NCBI GenBank assembly: GCA_904501765.1
Contig: CAJGCM010000037.1
Coordinates: forward strand, 1 to 15,048
DNA from: an uncultured Clostridia bacterium
Lineage (GTDB): Bacteria > Bacillota > Clostridia > Oscillospirales > CAG-272
Length of the DNA: 15,048 nt
Direction of reading: 5' to 3'
Position 1 is the first letter of the stretch; every line of letters starts with the position of its first letter. The notes beneath the pieces are model-generated. The model saw nothing but the letters and a program-made list of their open reading frames with translations, was not told where the DNA came from and did not search any database. Made by a program: the position numbers and the translations under genes. This document shows, one piece after another, positions 5,172 to 11,694 of the stretch.

Positions 5172-5247
5172 GAGGATACTGCGACTGACGGATAATTGTG
5201 GGCTAACCACAGTGGAGCAGATATCCCTTTTTGCCGACCGTCTGGGC
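5172..5247 (+). promoter_or_regulatory. ZTP/ZMP riboswitch (pfl motif) of the purine operon
   Basis: The conserved pfl features are present: GCGACTGACGG, AACCAC...GGAGC, and the 3' module GCCGACCGTCTGGGC. P1 is GGATA-CTGC with GCAG-A-TATCC (5174-5182, 5217-5226; one bulged A). P2 is TGTGG/CCACA (5197-5201, 5207-5211). P3 is GCC/GGC (5233-5235, 5245-5247). The pseudoknot is GACGG (5187-5191) with CCGTC (5238-5242). The more usual pairing is GGCGG/CCGCC, so here a covarying A-T pair keeps the knot. The family senses ZMP/ZTP, which rise when 10-formyl-THF is short, and turns on downstream genes. The 3' strand of P3 is also the foot of the following terminator, so ligand binding should block termination. 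Confidence 0.93.
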
Positions 5248-5284
5248 GCACTTATTCTATTATTCAGGATAAGTGCGCCTTTTT
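5245..5284 (+). terminator. Riboswitch-controlled intrinsic terminator
   Basis: GGCGCACTTAT (5245-5255) pairs with ATAAGTGCGCC (5269-5279) around a 13-nt loop and is followed by TTTTT. The first three bases also form the 3' side of P3 of the ZTP aptamer, making the two folds mutually exclusive. The rest of the leader to the purE start (5285-5366) holds no further obvious signal except the ribosome binding site. Confidence 0.92.
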
Positions 5285-5366
5285 GCGGCGAAAACCAAGT
5301 AGATTTTACAAAAATGACCAAAGAGTTACCTTTACACAAGCTTAAAGGAAGGAAAAGGAAAAGACT

Positions 5367-5864
5367 ATGAAAAAAATCGGTATAGTTATGGGCAGCGCAA
5401 GTGATTTGCCCACTGTAAGAAAAGCGTTTGACGTGCTGAAGGAATACGGAGTTCCCTTTGAGGCTCATATTTTCTCGGCTCACAGAACACCGGAGGAAGC
5501 GAGGGACTTTGCGCTTGGCGCTCGTGCGGCGGGCTTCGGAGCTATTATTGCGGCGGCAGGTATGGCGGCTCACCTGGCGGGAGCTATCGCAGCAAACACC
5601 ACCCTCCCTGTAATCGGTATTCCATGCAAGTCCACAAATCTTGACGGTATGGACGCCCTCCTAGCCACAGTTCAGATGCCATCGGGTATTCCCGTGGCAA
5701 CCGTTGCAATAGACGGAGCTAAAAATGCAGCGCTTCTGGCAATCCAGATTCTCTCCCTCACCGAGGAGGAGCTTGCTAAGAAGCTCGACGAGGCAAGACG
5801 CATCGCTGCGGCTGAAATTCTCAAAAAGGACAAGGAACTTGCCGACGAGCTGGCAAAACTCTAA
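5367..5864 (+). CDS. purE: N5-carboxyaminoimidazole ribonucleotide mutase PurE
   Basis: A 165-residue protein, usual length for PurE. Motifs are GSASD (9-13, phosphate/ribose binding), SAHRTP (37-42, with the active-site His39) and AAGMAAHLAG (63-72). C-terminally comes GMDALLATVQMPSGIPVA (94-111) and then KNAALLA. These resemble class I PurE, which rearranges N5-CAIR to CAIR and normally depends on PurK to make N5-CAIR. Class II PurE carboxylates AIR directly. No purK is next to it or elsewhere in the window, so purK may be elsewhere or the enzyme may work with bicarbonate/CO2. The start has AAAGGA seven bases upstream. It is the first gene behind the ZTP riboswitch and is followed by purC after 50 bp. 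It is cytosolic and acts at step 6 of IMP synthesis. Confidence 0.95.
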   Translation: MKKIGIVMGSASDLPTVRKAFDVLKEYGVPFEAHIFSAHRTPEEARDFALGARAAGFGAIIAAAGMAAHLAGAIAANTTLPVIGIPCKSTNLDGMDALLATVQMPSGIPVATVAIDGAKNAALLAIQILSLTEEELAKKLDEARRIAAAEILKKDKELADELAKL

Positions 5865-5914
5865 TTTCAAATTAAATAAAAATAAAAAAAATAAAATAAA
5901 AGAGGTACAAAACA

Positions 5915-6601
5915 ATGGCAAACAATCTTATCTACTGCGGAAAAACAAAGGACGTATTCGCTCTTGACAACGGCAATTATATGCTCAAATTCAAGGACGA
6001 CTGCACAGGAAAAGACGGTGTGTTCGATCCCGGTGAAAACTCCGTCGGTCTTACTATCGACGGTGTTGGTGACGTTAACCTCCGTATGTCTATCTATTTC
6101 TTCGAAAAAGTAAATGCCGCAGGAATAAAAACCCACTACGTAAGCGCAGACCTCGACAACACAACTATGGAGGTTCTTCCTGCAAAGCCCTTCGGAAAGG
6201 GTCTTGAGGTTATTTGCCGCCATAAGGCTGTTGGTAGCTTCTACCGCCGTTACAGCGATTATATAGAAGAGGGCGCAGACCTTCCCGCATACGTTGAAAC
6301 CACCTTCAAGAACGACGCAAAGGGTGACCCCCTCGTTACTAAGGACGGACTTGTTGACCTTGGCGTTATGACTGCTGCTCAGTATGACGACATCAAGGTT
6401 ATGACACAGAAAATAACACAGATTGTTGCCGATGACCTTAAAGAAAAGGGCCTTGTACTTTACGATATCAAATTTGAGTTCGGCTACGACAAGGACGGCG
6501 CAGTAATGCTTATTGACGAAATCGCTTCAGGAAATATGAGAGTTTACAAGAATGGCGAATACATCGACCCTATGACTCTCTCAAAGCTCTTCTTCGCATA
6601 A
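5915..6601 (+). CDS. purC: SAICAR synthetase PurC (Clostridia/Bacteroidetes-type variant)
   Basis: A 228-residue protein that joins aspartate to CAIR with ATP to form SAICAR. The family hallmarks are GKTKDVF (9-15, ATP-binding strand-loop), FKDD, KTHYV, VICRHKAVGSFYRRY (basic substrate-binding region), YDIKFEFG and LIDEIASGNMR. The last motif differs from the common DEISPDTCR/DEVSPDS form, and FKDDCTGKDG differs from FKDDATAFNG, so this is a divergent branch. The C-terminus is short (ending LSKLFFA), without the usual tail. AGAGG lies nine bases before the ATG. The A-rich 50-bp spacer after purE contains no terminator. Role and position in the operon are clear; purB, which acts next, is not in the window. 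Confidence 0.92.
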   Translation: MANNLIYCGKTKDVFALDNGNYMLKFKDDCTGKDGVFDPGENSVGLTIDGVGDVNLRMSIYFFEKVNAAGIKTHYVSADLDNTTMEVLPAKPFGKGLEVICRHKAVGSFYRRYSDYIEEGADLPAYVETTFKNDAKGDPLVTKDGLVDLGVMTAAQYDDIKVMTQKITQIVADDLKEKGLVLYDIKFEFGYDKDGAVMLIDEIASGNMRVYKNGEYIDPMTLSKLFFA

Positions 6602-6629
6602 ATCAAATTCAGAAACGGAAAGATTCATA

Positions 6630-8054
6630 ATGGGTGGATTTTTTGGTATAGCATCTAAAAAGGACTGTATGCTCGACGTATTCTTCGGCACCGACTACCA
6701 TTCGCACTTAGGTACGAAAAGAGGCGGTGTTGCGGCATACGACAGGCAAATCGGTCTTCAGAGAACAATACACAATATAGAAAGCTCTCCCTTCAGAACA
6801 AAGTTCGAGCACGTGCTTGAAGAAATGAAGGGCTGCTCCGCTATCGGAAGCATAAGCGACACAGACCCCCAACCGATGCTTATTCGTTCGAGGCTCGGCA
6901 CCTACGCTATCTCGACGATAGGCAGGATAAACAATCCGGGAGAGCTTATAGAAAAGAGCCTTTCTCTTGGCGGTCATTTTGACGCTATGACAGGAGGCGC
7001 AGTAAACTCTACGGAGCTTGTTGCTTCTATAATAAACCTTAAGGAAAGCTTCGCCGAGGGCATTCGTTTTGCCCAAGAATCCATTGACGGAACTGCGAAT
7101 ATTCTTATTCTGAAGGACGACGGACACCTTGTCGCCGCCAGGGATAAGCTTGGCAGAATACCCGTAATAATTGGCAAATCCGAAGACGGAATATGCGTTA
7201 CCTTTGAGTCATTTGCGGCGCAGAAGCTGGGCTATGAGATATTACGTGAGCTTGGCCCCGGAGAAATTGTTGAAATTACACCAGAGGAATGCATAACGCT
7301 TGTTCCCCCCGGTGAAAAAATGAAAATCTGCGCTTTTCTCTGGTCTTATTTTGGTTACCCCACGTCAAACTACGAGGGGGTCAACGTTGAGGCTATGAGA
7401 TACAAAAACGGCGAGATTATGGCGGAGCGTGATAAGGAGCTGGGCATCGGGCAGGACACCGATTATATAGGCGGTGTTCCGGATTCGGGCACCCCGCATG
7501 CGATAGGTTATGCAAACAGGAGCCACAAGCCCTTCTCCCGCCCGTTCATAAAATACACGCCAACCTGGCCGAGAAGCTTCCTCACAGCGAAGCAGGCTGA
7601 CAGAAGCAAGGTTGCGAAAATGAAGCTGGTACCGGTTCACGAGCTTATAGTCGACAAGAATCTTCTCTTCGTCGACGACTCAATAGTAAGGGGAACGCAG
7701 CTTAAGGAAACGGTTGATTTCCTTTATGATAACGGAGCTAAATCGGTTCATATGCGTTCTGCATGCCCGCCAATTATGTACGGCTGCAAATACCTGAATT
7801 TCTCCAGGTCAACCTCGGAGATGGAGCTTATAGCAAGACAGGTTATTATGGAGCTTGAAGGCGAGGAAGGCTTTAAATATCTCGATGAATATGCCGACGG
7901 AAAAACCAAGCGCGGCAAAAAAATGAGAAAAGCCATCTGCGATAAGCTTCATTTTGAAACCCTCGAATTCCAGACATTGGAAGGAATCGTTAAAGCTATA
8001 GGAATTGACCCTTGTAAATTATGCACTTATTGTTGGAACGGAAAGGAAGATTAA
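6630..8054 (+). CDS. purF: PurF-like amidophosphoribosyltransferase with degenerate glutaminase site
   Basis: A 474-residue protein, usual PurF length, with N-terminal Ntn-hydrolase-type and C-terminal phosphoribosyltransferase domains. The PRTase half is well conserved: GVPDSGTPHAIGYA (282-294), RPFIKYTPTWPRSF (304-317) and the PRPP loop LLFVDDSIVRGTQ (345-357). Cys234, Cys386 and Cys462/465 align by eye with the Fe-S ligands of Bacillus-type PurF. Unusually, the N-terminus reads MGGFFGI instead of (M)CGIFGI, so the essential N-terminal Cys is Gly. The RYST-G and HNGNL glutamine-site motifs are replaced by GSISDTDP and GRINNPG, and the SDSE motif by NSTE. The protein should still bind PRPP but should not hydrolyse glutamine itself, so it may use free ammonia or a partner. 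No in-frame upstream start supplies a Cys. GGAAAG lies seven bases before the ATG. It is followed 4 bp later by purM. Confidence 0.9.
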   Translation: MGGFFGIASKKDCMLDVFFGTDYHSHLGTKRGGVAAYDRQIGLQRTIHNIESSPFRTKFEHVLEEMKGCSAIGSISDTDPQPMLIRSRLGTYAISTIGRINNPGELIEKSLSLGGHFDAMTGGAVNSTELVASIINLKESFAEGIRFAQESIDGTANILILKDDGHLVAARDKLGRIPVIIGKSEDGICVTFESFAAQKLGYEILRELGPGEIVEITPEECITLVPPGEKMKICAFLWSYFGYPTSNYEGVNVEAMRYKNGEIMAERDKELGIGQDTDYIGGVPDSGTPHAIGYANRSHKPFSRPFIKYTPTWPRSFLTAKQADRSKVAKMKLVPVHELIVDKNLLFVDDSIVRGTQLKETVDFLYDNGAKSVHMRSACPPIMYGCKYLNFSRSTSEMELIARQVIMELEGEEGFKYLDEYADGKTKRGKKMRKAICDKLHFETLEFQTLEGIVKAIGIDPCKLCTYCWNGKED

Positions 8055-8058
8055 AATT

Positions 8059-9102
8059 ATGAATATGAAATCTAAATCTGACAGCTACGCTGCAGCAGGC
8101 GTTGATATTACAGCCGGCTACAAGGCAGTTGAGCTTATGAAAAAGCACATTGCGAGAACTATGGTAAACGGCAAGGCTGACGACATCGGCGGCTTCGGCG
8201 GACTTTTCCCTCTCGACCTTGAGGGATATAAAAAGCCTATTCTTGTTTCCGGAACAGACGGCGTCGGAACAAAGCTCAAGCTTGCTTTCCTTATGGACAA
8301 GCACGACACGGTTGGTATCGACTGCGTTGCAATGAGCGTTAACGACGTTCTTTGCTGCGGAGCAAAGCCCCTGTTCTTCCTCGACTACATAGCTTGCGGA
8401 AAGAACTATCCCGAGAAGATTGCAGACATCGTTGCAGGTATCGCTGAGGGCTGCGTTCAGTCCGGCTGTGAGCTTATAGGCGGAGAAACCGCTGAGATGC
8501 CCGGCTTCTATCCCATTGACGAATACGACCTTGCAGGATTTGCGGTTGGTATCGTTGACAGAGATAAGGTTATTGACAAAACCTCTATGAAAGCGGGCGA
8601 CGTTATGATAGCTCTCCCCTCCTCCGGCGTTCACTCCAACGGATTTTCTCTTGTAAGAAAGGTGTTCGACGTTGAGAACTGCGACCTCAAAGCTCCCGTT
8701 GCTGAGCTTGGTGGAAAATCTCTCGGTGAGACTCTTCTCACTCCCACCAGAATTTACGTTAAGCCTATGGTTAAGCTCTTTGACGAGGTTAAGGTAAAGG
8801 GCGTTTCCCATATCACAGGAGGCGGCTTCTACGAAAATATGCCCAGGTCCATTCCCGACGGTCTTGGCGTAAAAATAAAGCTCTCCGACGTAAAGGTTCT
8901 CCCCATCTTCAAGCTTCTCCAGAAGGTTGGCGGAATTGACGACCACGATATGTTCAACACCTTCAATATGGGTGTTGGTATGAGCGTTGTTGTTGCCAAG
9001 GAGGACGCTGAGCGTGCTGTTGAAATCCTTCGTGCGGCAGGCGAGGACGCTTACGTTATCGGCGAGATAATCGAATCCGAGGATAAGGTAACTCTCATAT
9101 GA
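8059..9102 (+). CDS. purM: AIR synthetase PurM (phosphoribosylformylglycinamidine cyclo-ligase)
   Basis: A 347-residue protein, typical for PurM, converting FGAM plus ATP to AIR. Motifs in order are YAAAGVDITAGYKAVE near the N-terminus, GGFGGLFPL, LVSGTDGVGTKLK, GIDCVAMSVNDVLCCGAKPL, LIGGETAEMPGFY, GVHSNGFSLVRK, HITGGGFYENMPR and FNMGVGM. These cover the ATP-binding and dimer-interface segments of the PurM/SelD/ThiL fold. The ATG at 8059 is chosen. AAAGGA lies 11 bases upstream, the start is 4 bp after the purF stop, and the conserved SYAAAGVDI follows almost at once. An ATG at 8005 lies inside purF, and the ATG at 8065 is possible. The stop overlaps purN by 4 nt (ATGA). Nothing unusual is seen. 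Confidence 0.97.
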   Translation: MNMKSKSDSYAAAGVDITAGYKAVELMKKHIARTMVNGKADDIGGFGGLFPLDLEGYKKPILVSGTDGVGTKLKLAFLMDKHDTVGIDCVAMSVNDVLCCGAKPLFFLDYIACGKNYPEKIADIVAGIAEGCVQSGCELIGGETAEMPGFYPIDEYDLAGFAVGIVDRDKVIDKTSMKAGDVMIALPSSGVHSNGFSLVRKVFDVENCDLKAPVAELGGKSLGETLLTPTRIYVKPMVKLFDEVKVKGVSHITGGGFYENMPRSIPDGLGVKIKLSDVKVLPIFKLLQKVGGIDDHDMFNTFNMGVGMSVVVAKEDAERAVEILRAAGEDAYVIGEIIESEDKVTLI

Positions 9103-9704
9103 CGAGGGCAAGGATAGCCGTGCTGGTTTCGGGCGGAGGTACAAACCTTCAGGCCCTGATAGACGCCGAGGCGGCAGGTATTATCAAAAGCGGAAAGATA
9201 GCTCTCGTGGTTTCAAACGTAAAGGACGCATACGCTCTTACGAGAGCGGAGAGAGCGGGAATTAAAACCGAAACTCTTTTGAAAAAGGAGCTTGGAGGCC
9301 AGGAGGCTTTTGAAGAAAAGCTTATCGCCACCCTGAAAGGTGAGAAAATTGATTTGATAATCCTCGCAGGCTTTATGTCAATTCTCTCCGAGAGATTCAC
9401 CTCTGAATTCAAGGACAGAATTATAAACGTTCACCCCTCACTCATTCCCTCATTCTGCGGCAAGGGATTCTACGGACTAAAGGTTCACGAGGCAGCCCTT
9501 GCCTACGGAGTAAAGGTCACGGGAGCTACCGTTCATTTTGTGAACGAAATTCCCGACGGCGGAAAAATTATACTCCAAAAAGCGGTATACATCAAGGAGG
9601 GCGACACCCCGGATGTTCTCCAGAGGAGAGTAATGGAGGAGGCAGAGTGGAAAATTCTGCCCGAAGCAGCAGAGCTGGTATCGAAAAATATAATTTCCGA
9701 ATAG
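9099..9704 (+). CDS. purN: GAR transformylase PurN (10-formyl-THF dependent)
   Basis: A 201-residue protein that formylates GAR using 10-formyl-THF. Motifs are VSGGGTNLQAL (10-20, phosphate loop), LIILAGFMSILS (86-97) and INVHPSLIPSF with catalytic Asn110 and His112. These are followed by VTGATVHFV and EIPDGGKII with catalytic Asp153. The segment after NVHPSLIP reads FCGKGFYG, slightly different from the more common F-G-AYG form. The gene starts within the purM stop (ATGA), so translation is probably coupled. Its need for formyl-THF links it to the ZMP-sensing riboswitch at the head of the operon. The next gene starts 21 bp later. Confidence 0.96.
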   Translation: MTRARIAVLVSGGGTNLQALIDAEAAGIIKSGKIALVVSNVKDAYALTRAERAGIKTETLLKKELGGQEAFEEKLIATLKGEKIDLIILAGFMSILSERFTSEFKDRIINVHPSLIPSFCGKGFYGLKVHEAALAYGVKVTGATVHFVNEIPDGGKIILQKAVYIKEGDTPDVLQRRVMEEAEWKILPEAAELVSKNIISE

Positions 9705-9725
9705 AAAAAGAAAGGCGCGAAGCTA

Positions 9726-10451
9726 ATGAATATTTACAAGATTAACGATATATCCGAACTCATAAAAGGAAACTCCTACGTTGGACGCGGTATTGTGATA
9801 GGAAAAACCGCCGACAGTAAGCACGCCTGCGTTGCCTACTTCATAATGGGCAGAAGCGCAAACAGCCGTAACAGAGTTTTCAAGGAAAGAGGCGGCAGCA
9901 TTTACACCGAGCCCTTCGATGCGTCGAAGGTTGAGGACCCCAGCCTTATTATCTATGCGGCGCTCCGCTCCTATCAGAATAAGCTGATTGTTACAAACGG
10001 CGACCAGACGGACACAGTTTACGATGGCCTTGTGGCAGGTCTTCCCTTCTCTGAGGCGCTTAAGGCACGTGAATTCGAGCCTGACGCTCCTAATCTCACT
10101 CCCCGTATCAGCGGTATGCTTACCTTCGAGAAGGGAGATTTCTCCTATGAAATGAGTATTCTCAAGAGCGCCGATGCTCTCGGAACCGCCTGCAACCGCT
10201 ACACCTTCTCCTACCCCTCACTTCCCGGGCTTGGACACTTTATCCACACCTATGTGTGTGACGGCAATCCTATTCCCACCTTCCAGGGTGAGCCCGAAAG
10301 AGTTGCTATCCCAAGCGATATTGACGAATTCACAAACGCTCTTTGGAATTCTCTTGACGAGGATAATAAAATCTCCCTTTACGTTCGCTATATTGACGTA
10401 GACGGCGTAAGATACGAGAGCAGAATGATAAACAAGAACGAAAACAACTAA
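9726..10451 (+). CDS. purO: IMP cyclohydrolase, archaeal PurO type
   Basis: A 241-residue protein resembling the PurO/IMP_cyclohyd family, which closes FAICAR to IMP. Visible signatures are YVGRGIVIGKT (18-28), GRSANSRNR (42-50), DPSLIIYAALR (71-81), TNGDQTDTVYDGLVAG (90-105) and APNLTPRISG (121-130). These correspond in order to the archaeal PurO pattern (YLGR..., SSRSFPNR, NPYIAYN..., SNGSHTDT, LNTPRI). PurO is unrelated to the MGS-fold cyclohydrolase half of PurH. The neighbouring downstream gene is a PurH-type transformylase without that half, which strongly supports the role. AAAGG is placed ten bases before the ATG. It is longer than archaeal PurO (about 200 residues), the extra length lying mostly in the C-terminal half. 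Confidence 0.9.
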   Translation: MNIYKINDISELIKGNSYVGRGIVIGKTADSKHACVAYFIMGRSANSRNRVFKERGGSIYTEPFDASKVEDPSLIIYAALRSYQNKLIVTNGDQTDTVYDGLVAGLPFSEALKAREFEPDAPNLTPRISGMLTFEKGDFSYEMSILKSADALGTACNRYTFSYPSLPGLGHFIHTYVCDGNPIPTFQGEPERVAIPSDIDEFTNALWNSLDEDNKISLYVRYIDVDGVRYESRMINKNENN

Positions 10452-10470
10452 TCCGAAAGGTGCTAAAGCA

Positions 10471-11655
10471 ATGAAAGAATTTCAGTTAAAATACGGCTGC
10501 AACCCTAACCAGAAGCCCTCAAAAATTTATATGCAGAACGGAGAGGAGCTTCCTATTGAAATACTTTCCGGCAGACCCGGATATATAAATTTCCTTGACG
10601 CATTCAATTCCTGGCAGCTCGTCAAGGAGCTTAAGGCAGCTCTTGGGCTCCCCGCAGTTACCTCCTTCAAGCACGTAAGCCCCACCTCTGCAGCTGTTGG
10701 AATCAAGCTTTCCGACACTCTCAAGCGCGCTTGCTTCGTTGATGACATTGAGGGTCTTGACGACTCTCCCCTTGCCTGCGCTTACGCAAGAGCAAGAGGC
10801 ACTGACAGAATGTGCTCCTTTGGAGATTGGGTTGCTCTTTCCGACGTATGCGACGTTACAACCGCAAAGCTTATTAAGAGAGAGGTTTCCGACGGTATCA
10901 TAGCTCCCGGCTACGAGCCCGAGGCTCTTGAAATTCTTAAGAGCAAAAGAAACGGAAATTATAACATTGTAAAGATAGACGAAAATTACGTACCCGCCCC
11001 CATCGAAACAAAGCAGGTGTTCGGTATTACCTTCGAGCAGGGCAGAAATAATTTCGAGATAAACGAGGCGCTTCTTCAGAACATCGTTACTAAAAACAAG
11101 GATATTCCGAAGGAAGGAATAAGGGACCTTATAATTGCGCTTATAACCCTTAAATACACACAGTCCAATTCCGTTTGCTATGCCGTTGACGGTCAGGCAA
11201 TAGGCGTCGGAGCAGGTCAGCAGTCAAGAATTCACTGCACACGCCTTGCAGGCGACAAGGCTGACACCTGGTTCCTCCGTCAGCACGAGAAGGTACTTTC
11301 CCTTCCCTTCAAGCCTACTCTCGGCAGACCCGACAGAGATAACGTTATCGACGGATATATAAATAAGAACGAAGAGGACGTTTGCGCAGAGGGCGTATGG
11401 CAGAATTACTTTACCGAAAGACCTGAGCCTCTCACCGACGAGGAAGCGCGCGAATATCTGGCAAAAATAGACGGCGTTGCTCTCGGCTCCGACGCCTTCT
11501 TCCCCTTCAGCGACAATATCGAGAGGGCTAAAAAGAGCGGAGTTAAATATATTGCGGAGCCCGGCGGCTCTATCCGTGACGATGCGGTTATCGACTGCGC
11601 CGACAAATACGGTATGGCTATATGCTTCACCGGTATGCGCTTGTTCCATCACTGA
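10471..11655 (+). CDS. purH: Stand-alone AICAR transformylase (PurH C-terminal-domain type)
   Basis: A 394-residue protein equivalent to the AICAR formyltransferase domain of PurH, without the N-terminal IMP cyclohydrolase (MGS-like) domain. Full PurH is about 510-530 residues. Signatures are SFKHVSPTSAAVG with the catalytic Lys67-His68 pair, GAGQQSRIHC (from 247), DAFFPFSDNIE, EPGGSIRDDAVI, and the C-terminal FTGMRLFHH (386-394). It transfers the formyl group of 10-formyl-THF to AICAR (ZMP), giving FAICAR for the PurO-type enzyme encoded just before it. ZMP is thus both its substrate and the ligand of the operon's riboswitch. AAAGGTG lies about eight bases upstream of the ATG. The symbol purH is used for the reaction only; the protein is monofunctional. 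Confidence 0.94.
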   Translation: MKEFQLKYGCNPNQKPSKIYMQNGEELPIEILSGRPGYINFLDAFNSWQLVKELKAALGLPAVTSFKHVSPTSAAVGIKLSDTLKRACFVDDIEGLDDSPLACAYARARGTDRMCSFGDWVALSDVCDVTTAKLIKREVSDGIIAPGYEPEALEILKSKRNGNYNIVKIDENYVPAPIETKQVFGITFEQGRNNFEINEALLQNIVTKNKDIPKEGIRDLIIALITLKYTQSNSVCYAVDGQAIGVGAGQQSRIHCTRLAGDKADTWFLRQHEKVLSLPFKPTLGRPDRDNVIDGYINKNEEDVCAEGVWQNYFTERPEPLTDEEAREYLAKIDGVALGSDAFFPFSDNIERAKKSGVKYIAEPGGSIRDDAVIDCADKYGMAICFTGMRLFHH

Positions 11656-11694
11656 TATCACTCAGAGTAAAAAATATTATTCGGAGAATTTTCA

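Noticed and set aside
5172..5250. Purine (guanine/adenine) riboswitch upstream of purE
   Set aside because: The purine aptamer's conserved loop-loop and J2/3 sequences are missing. The sequence instead matches the ZTP/pfl consensus including its pseudoknot.
5314..5370. 18-codon basic leader peptide (MTKELPLHKLKGRKRKRL) whose stop overlaps the purE start
   Set aside because: The ATGA overlap is neat, but there is no ribosome binding site. The Lys/Arg run simply reflects the A/G-rich ribosome binding region of purE.
7996..9144. Minus-strand open frame of 382 residues opposite purM
   Set aside because: It mirrors purM, which has full family motifs on the plus strand. The antisense frame has no recognisable domain and is a codon-bias shadow.
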